Below, piece by piece: positions 5,722 through 7,604 of a stretch of 7,604 nucleotides of DNA (the first letter of the stretch is position 1; every line of letters starts with the position of its first letter). Made by a program: the position numbers and the translations under genes. Under the pieces are notes generated by a model. It made no database searches, was not told where the DNA came from, and saw only the letters and a list, made by a program, of their open reading frames with translations. Where the stretch lies: NCBI GenBank assembly GCA_002779665.1, contig PEVZ01000011.1:1-7604 (forward strand), read 5' to 3'. The DNA is from Candidatus Roizmanbacteria bacterium CG06_land_8_20_14_3_00_34_14 (GTDB taxonomy: Bacteria > Patescibacteriota > Microgenomatia > UBA1406 > GWC2-37-13).

Positions 5722-6449
5722 AATAATTCTTCAAAACTTATAACAGCAAAACACCCCTTAATAAAAGTTTCTGTTTTATTAACTATTAATTCATCGTCTC
5801 CTTTCTTTAAGTATAGCTGAGCATCTCCTGTTTGGAAATATAATGAAAACGGATTTTTTATAATAATAGATCTAACGAATTTAAGTCCGTTTCCTCTCGT
5901 TTCGGGATATCTACCGGAAATTGTTTCTGTAAAAGCCATTTTTATTGCTTCACTAGAATCTACTAATTCAGGTCGTACTCTTTTTAGAGTGGTTAATATT
6001 CCCTGCCCTCGGTCAGCTAATACTACTTTTCTATTTCTCATAGAATATGAGAAAAAAATACCAGGAATATCAGACCAATTACCTAAATTATGGTCAAAAG
6101 AATTATTTCCAATCTCTCCAGCAACTGCCGTGATCAAGGAAACAACTTTAATTGATGCAAATTTACTTAATAATGATTGCAATTTTTCGAGTCGGGCTTG
6201 AAAAATATCTCGAGTTTGACAATATGATTCTAAGGTAGGTTCCTTTGGATTGTCCGATTCTGCCCAACTCAAAGCTATAGTGTCAATTTCTTGTAGATAC
6301 TGATCGATATCAGATTGATTATAAAATCTATGACCTTTTGGACCAGTTCTGATTGATTTTAACCTACCGGATGAATCCCATCGTCTTAGTGTATCTATTG
6401 ATATTCCCAGCAACTTTGCAGTTTGACCTATTGATAAAAGCCTATTCAT
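5718..6449 (-). CDS. MerR/excisionase-type HTH fused to a GHKL (HATPase_c) ATP-binding domain
   Basis: This 243-residue protein joins a DNA-binding domain to an ATPase. Residues 4-52 form a MerR/excisionase-like HTH (SIGQTAKLLGISIDTLRRW, then a GHRFY wing), closely resembling the N-terminal domain of IS607-type serine recombinases. A ~55-residue helical linker follows. From about 100 comes a histidine-kinase-like ATPase fold: N-box GEIGNNSFDH (111-120; Glu112, Asn116), G1 box ADRGQG (145-150; Asp146), and a G2-like TRGNGL (184-189). There is no phosphoacceptor His domain and no transmembrane segment. The fold resembles anti-sigma switch kinases (SpoIIAB/RsbW), and the neighbouring STAS-like protein is the expected partner, so I infer a DNA-bound switch controlled by nucleotide state. 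The start is the ATG after the 10-bp repeats; there is no Shine-Dalgarno. It overlaps the next gene by ATGA. No recombinase domain is present. Confidence 0.82.
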   Translation of the reverse strand: MNRLLSIGQTAKLLGISIDTLRRWDSSGRLKSIRTGPKGHRFYNQSDIDQYLQEIDTIALSWAESDNPKEPTLESYCQTRDIFQARLEKLQSLLSKFASIKVVSLITAVAGEIGNNSFDHNLGNWSDIPGIFFSYSMRNRKVVLADRGQGILTTLKRVRPELVDSSEAIKMAFTETISGRYPETRGNGLKFVRSIIIKNPFSLYFQTGDAQLYLKKGDDELIVNKTETFIKGCFAVISFEELL

Positions 6450-6454
6450 AGTTA

Positions 6455-6500
6455 TTTATAAATCTATGCATATTCTAACATATCTATGTAAATCTATGCA
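6455..6500 (-). promoter_or_regulatory. Helically phased 10-bp repeats (operator) with promoter of the HTH-ATPase gene
   Basis: Four consecutive plus-strand 10-mers occupy 6461-6500: AATCTATGCA, TATTCTAACA (degenerate), TATCTATGTA and AATCTATGCA. The 12-mer TAAATCTATGCA occurs identically at 6459-6470 and 6489-6500. A 10-bp period puts all copies on one face of the helix. On the minus strand TATAAA (6460-6455) is 5 nt before the ATG at 6449, and TTGCAT(6501-6496)-N18-TAGAAT(6477-6472) is an alternative promoter running through the repeats. The position suggests binding by the encoded HTH protein and autoregulation; this is inferred. Confidence 0.6.
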
Positions 6501-6557
6501 AGGACAAATTACATATCCCATCCGTTCAATACCGGAATCAATGGAAAGAATAGTCAT
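6456..6557 (-). pseudogene. ruvC: Truncated ruvC 5' fragment
   Basis: From the ATG at 6557 the frame reads MTILSIDSGIERMGYVI, matching the intact RuvC start (MIIFSIDSGIERTGYAI) at 13 of 17 residues, including the catalytic Asp7. Homology stops at 6506. The frame continues through the 10-bp repeats for 16 more codons to a TAA at 6456-6458, 33 codons in all. The stop lies only 6 nt before the HTH-ATPase ATG, so translation of the fragment could feed into that gene. It has its own promoter (TATAAT six bases upstream) and is next to the rRNA terminator, so I take it to be the original ruvC start, cut off by the cassette. Confidence 0.85.
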
Positions 6558-6563
6558 TGCTTA

Positions 6564-6569
6564 ATTATA
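6564..6569 (-). promoter_or_regulatory. -10 box of the ancestral ruvC promoter
   Basis: A perfect TATAAT on the minus strand is followed by 6 nt (TAAGCA) and the ATG at 6557, giving a leaderless start. A TTGACG (6586-6581) is only 11 nt upstream, too close to be its -35. This promoter would now drive the ruvC fragment and, by read-through, the HTH-ATPase, DUF4325 and intact ruvC genes. Confidence 0.55.
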
Positions 6570-6606
6570 CGCGGAAATCACGTCAATTTATTAGGAATTT
6601 TTATAT

Positions 6607-6634
6607 AAGGTCCGACCCTAAAGGGACGGACCTT
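6607..6634 (-). terminator. Strong hairpin downstream of 23S rRNA
   Basis: AAGGTCCG (6607-6614) pairs perfectly with CGGACCTT (6627-6634). After a one-base A/A mismatch a further CCC/GGG stem closes a UUUA loop on the RNA. It lies about 42 nt past the 23S 3' end and before the ruvC promoter, the expected place for an rRNA terminator. Neither strand has a true T-run after the stem (the minus strand continues ATATAAAAATT), so it is not a textbook intrinsic terminator; it may instead serve as a processing or stabilising structure. Confidence 0.5.
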
Positions 6635-6652
6635 GAAAAATAAGAAAGTAAA

Positions 6653-6675
6653 CCCATCAATACTACTGAGAAAAA

Positions 6676-6682
<7 letters not shown>
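6653..6682 (-). other. Inverted repeat at the 23S rRNA 3' end
   Basis: On the RNA strand CCCAUC (6682-6677) can pair with GAUGGG (6658-6653) across an 18-nt loop. The first arm overlaps the expected 3' strand of the terminal 23S helix, so the downstream arm could compete for it in the precursor and mark the maturation site. The 3' end position is approximate. Confidence 0.35.

Positions 6683-7604
<922 letters not shown>

Larger units (their letters stand above)
5471..6557 (-). mobile_element. Putative two-gene regulatory cassette inserted at the ruvC start
   Basis: The segment lies between two copies of the ruvC 5' end (5419-5470 and 6506-6557). The rRNA-proximal copy is truncated after 17 codons. 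The cassette holds repeats/operator, the HTH-ATPase and the DUF4325 gene, and joins the intact ruvC at its start codon. This arrangement resembles elements that integrate at the 5' end of a conserved gene and supply a new start, as SXT-type ICEs do at prfC. No integrase, transposase or terminal inverted repeats are visible, so the mode of insertion is unknown; homologous recombination with a donor ruvC locus is equally possible. Confidence 0.5.

Noticed and set aside
5265..6201. Plus-strand frames at 5265-5492 and 5989-6201
   Set aside because: They are antisense to ruvC and to the conserved ATPase motifs of the HTH-ATPase gene.
5012..6449. Recoded TGA (Gly) as in Gracilibacteria or Absconditabacteria
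   Set aside because: TGA ends the HTH-ATPase, DUF4325 and holA-like genes at sensible points, two of them in ATGA overlaps.
5419..6557. The 52-bp repeat as a simple target-site duplication from a recent transposition
   Set aside because: It is far longer than usual duplications and already 19% diverged, with most changes at third codon positions; no transposase or terminal inverted repeats are visible.
6564..6586. TTGACG as the -35 of the ruvC fragment promoter
   Set aside because: The spacer to TATAAT is only 11 nt, far below the workable 15-19.

Overview
The window looks like a piece of an AT-rich, streamlined bacterial genome, most likely from the Candidate Phyla Radiation (Patescibacteria). 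No marker here names a lineage, so this is an inference. It rests on a short DNA polymerase III delta-like protein, an unrecognised membrane protein, lack of visible Shine-Dalgarno sites, -10 boxes only 5-6 nt from several start codons, and a group I intron in 23S rRNA. TGA is used as a stop in at least three genes, which argues against the TGA=Gly code of Gracilibacteria and Absconditabacteria.

Layout. On the minus strand, 1-1617 is a membrane protein cut by the window edge; 1641-3056 is a phosphomannomutase/phosphoglucomutase; 3157-3849 is a delta-like (HolA) clamp-loader subunit. A divergent intergenic region leads to a plus-strand PfkB-family sugar kinase (3997-4899). It converges on a minus-strand block read from right to left: the 3' part of 23S rRNA (about 7604-6676), a strong hairpin, a truncated ruvC start, a two-gene cassette (an HTH-ATPase fusion and a STAS-like DUF4325 protein), and intact ruvC (5470-5012).

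Two things stand out. First, the 23S gene is split after the base equivalent to E. coli U2500 by a 284-nt ORF-less group I intron. P1, P10, a plausible core, a GNRA-capped P9 and the terminal G can all be drawn by eye. Second, the first 52 nt of ruvC occur twice, 1087 bp apart, 42/52 identical. The rRNA-proximal copy is a dead fragment with a perfect TATAAT six bases before its ATG; the other copy begins intact ruvC. Between them lie the HTH-ATPase and DUF4325 genes, joined to each other and to ruvC by 4-nt ATGA overlaps. This looks like a small regulatory cassette that was placed at the ruvC start codon, left an intact ruvC reading frame and may have taken over its expression. About four 10-bp repeats sit just upstream of the HTH-ATPase gene, as expected for an autoregulatory operator.

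How the genes fit together: the sugar-phosphate mutase and PfkB kinase belong to sugar metabolism; HolA, RuvC and 23S rRNA are core information genes. The HTH-ATPase/DUF4325 pair is the accessory element. Every stretch over 300 bases is occupied by a gene or rRNA.
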